In this document: positions 63,223 to 64,000 of the stretch, one piece after another
Position numbering within the stretch: the stretch's first letter is position 1
How the letters are laid out: the number at the start of each line of letters is the position of its first letter
From: Ceratodon purpureus
Lineage: Eukaryota > Streptophyta > Bryopsida > Pseudoditrichales > Ditrichaceae
DNA: 64,000 nt
Assembly: GCA_014871385.1 (NCBI GenBank)
Contig: CM026429.1
Location: forward strand, 8,495,342-8,559,341
Direction of reading: 5' to 3'
Position numbers and translations under genes: made by a program
The notes under the pieces: generated by a model
Database searches by the model: none
Seen by the model: the letters and a program-made list of their open reading frames with translations, nothing else
Told to the model about the DNA's origin: nothing

Positions 63223-63942
63223 AGTGGACCACCAAGTGCAATATGTGATCACTAGGAAGTGAATACGAAGTGTGCTGTTTTTTATAGCTCAAAGCTGATT
63301 TTGAGCATTTTGGTGTAGTTTTTGAGCATTTTAGTCACTTTTTAAGGTGTCACAAGGTATCTTACACACATCTCCATGAAAAAAACATCTTCAATTGAAA
63401 CTTAATTTGACCCCTAGTTCTAAATCATGAAAATGAACTTTTCCAAAGTCTTGATTTCTTCATTTGGGGCCCTCTATTGTCTTTAGAGGAAGTTTTTTCC
63501 AATTTTAAAAACAATGTTCGGTGAAAAAAACCTCACGAAAAGTTTCACCGAAAACAGTGTTTTAAAAGCGTCCCGGGGATACTTTTTGCCAGTCTAGGAT
63601 TGCAAACACGGCCACTTGGATCATTTCTACAAGCGTAATGTACAAACAAAGGGCCCCACAAAGTCAAAAGTGATTTCTGTCAAAACTACAATGTAATACG
63701 GTCACTTTTCCAAATGACTGCATTCACTTTGTTCAACTTTGTGGTGTTCATAGAGGTGTCTCAACTCAACAACTACGAACGCAAATTTCGGAAGTTGTAG
63801 TACATCAAGTCTACTTTCTGTATCACAAACTTAATTTCCCATCAAGAAGTTTTAGATGCCACTTTGTAGCGTGTTTACACAACAAGCTGAAATTGGCAAT
63901 GAGCTAAGCACTTTTGTGGTCCACTTTATTGTGCTTCCCCCC
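63206..63942. mobile_element. Small non-autonomous DNA-transposon-like element with ~33-bp terminal inverted repeats
   Basis: The left end (63206-63238) begins GGGGGGAAGCACAATAAAGT and continues GGACCACC. The right end at 63910-63942 carries its reverse complement with one or two changes. CTCC precedes the left end and follows the right end, a possible 4-bp target duplication, though the run of G/C makes the exact border uncertain. The 670-base interior has no coding frame, as in a MITE. The left end overlaps the last codons and stop of the 780-residue protein gene. Confidence 0.72.
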
Positions 63943-64000
63943 CTCCTTCTTTGAGAAAATATTGATTTGGAGTACTGCCTAGGCTCCTTGGAGTGTACCG
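63943..64000. other. Window end, nothing recognised
   Basis: Fifty-eight bases of flank beyond the transposon-like element. No feature seen. Confidence 0.6.

Overview
The window is nuclear DNA of a land plant, most likely a moss (Physcomitrium-like). Genes are split by GT-AG introns, long AT-rich stretches separate them, and plant families are present: a TIR-NBS-LRR receptor, a SINA-type E3 ligase, an F-box protein and an intronless histone H4. It also carries a complete plastid-type MurA (peptidoglycan precursor enzyme), which mosses and some other early-diverging plants keep and most flowering plants lack. The species is inferred from gene content, not proven.

Layout. 0.2-4.9 kb (-): a 12-exon membrane-anchored DEDDy exonuclease (RRP6-like 3/EXD2 type). 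6.1-7.2 kb (+): a three-exon COX23-like twin CX9C protein. 7.35-8.4 kb (+): an inverted, broken copy of the exonuclease gene. 8.47-13.66 kb: a near-perfect 2.5-kb-armed palindrome with a 122-bp spacer and one full-length U2 snRNA gene per arm. 15.2 kb (-): histone H4 with E2F-like and octamer promoter motifs. 16-19.4 kb: AT-rich DNA ending in an 11-bp-unit minisatellite. 20.6-21.8 kb (+): a DnaJ protein. 22.9-33 kb: a resistance-gene neighbourhood holding a frameshifted NB-ARC fragment, a 5'-less 3-hydroxyacyl-CoA dehydratase copy, a complete four-exon TNL gene, and a CRAL-TRIO gene lacking its 3' half. 33-38.4 kb: mostly gene-free. 38.4-39.8 kb (-): a NAA10-like N-terminal acetyltransferase. 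43.2-44.2 kb (+): a SINA-like RING protein. 44.8-45.3 kb (-): a protein-kinase fragment. 46.1-49.9 kb (-): MurA. 54.8-55.9 kb (-): an F-box protein. 60.0-63.2 kb (+): a four-exon, 780-residue protein of unrecognised family, whose last codons and stop lie in the terminal inverted repeat of a small transposon-like element (63.2-63.9 kb).

The genes do not form one pathway. Most are independent housekeeping genes for RNA decay, mitochondrial copper/COX assembly, chromatin, chaperoning, N-terminal acetylation, protein turnover and plastid wall synthesis. The main theme is rearrangement: inverted duplications, truncated gene halves around a TNL gene, and gene ends altered by mobile DNA. Exon models were built by hand from splice sites and frame continuity. 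All complete models close in frame across every intron, but none is supported here by transcript data.
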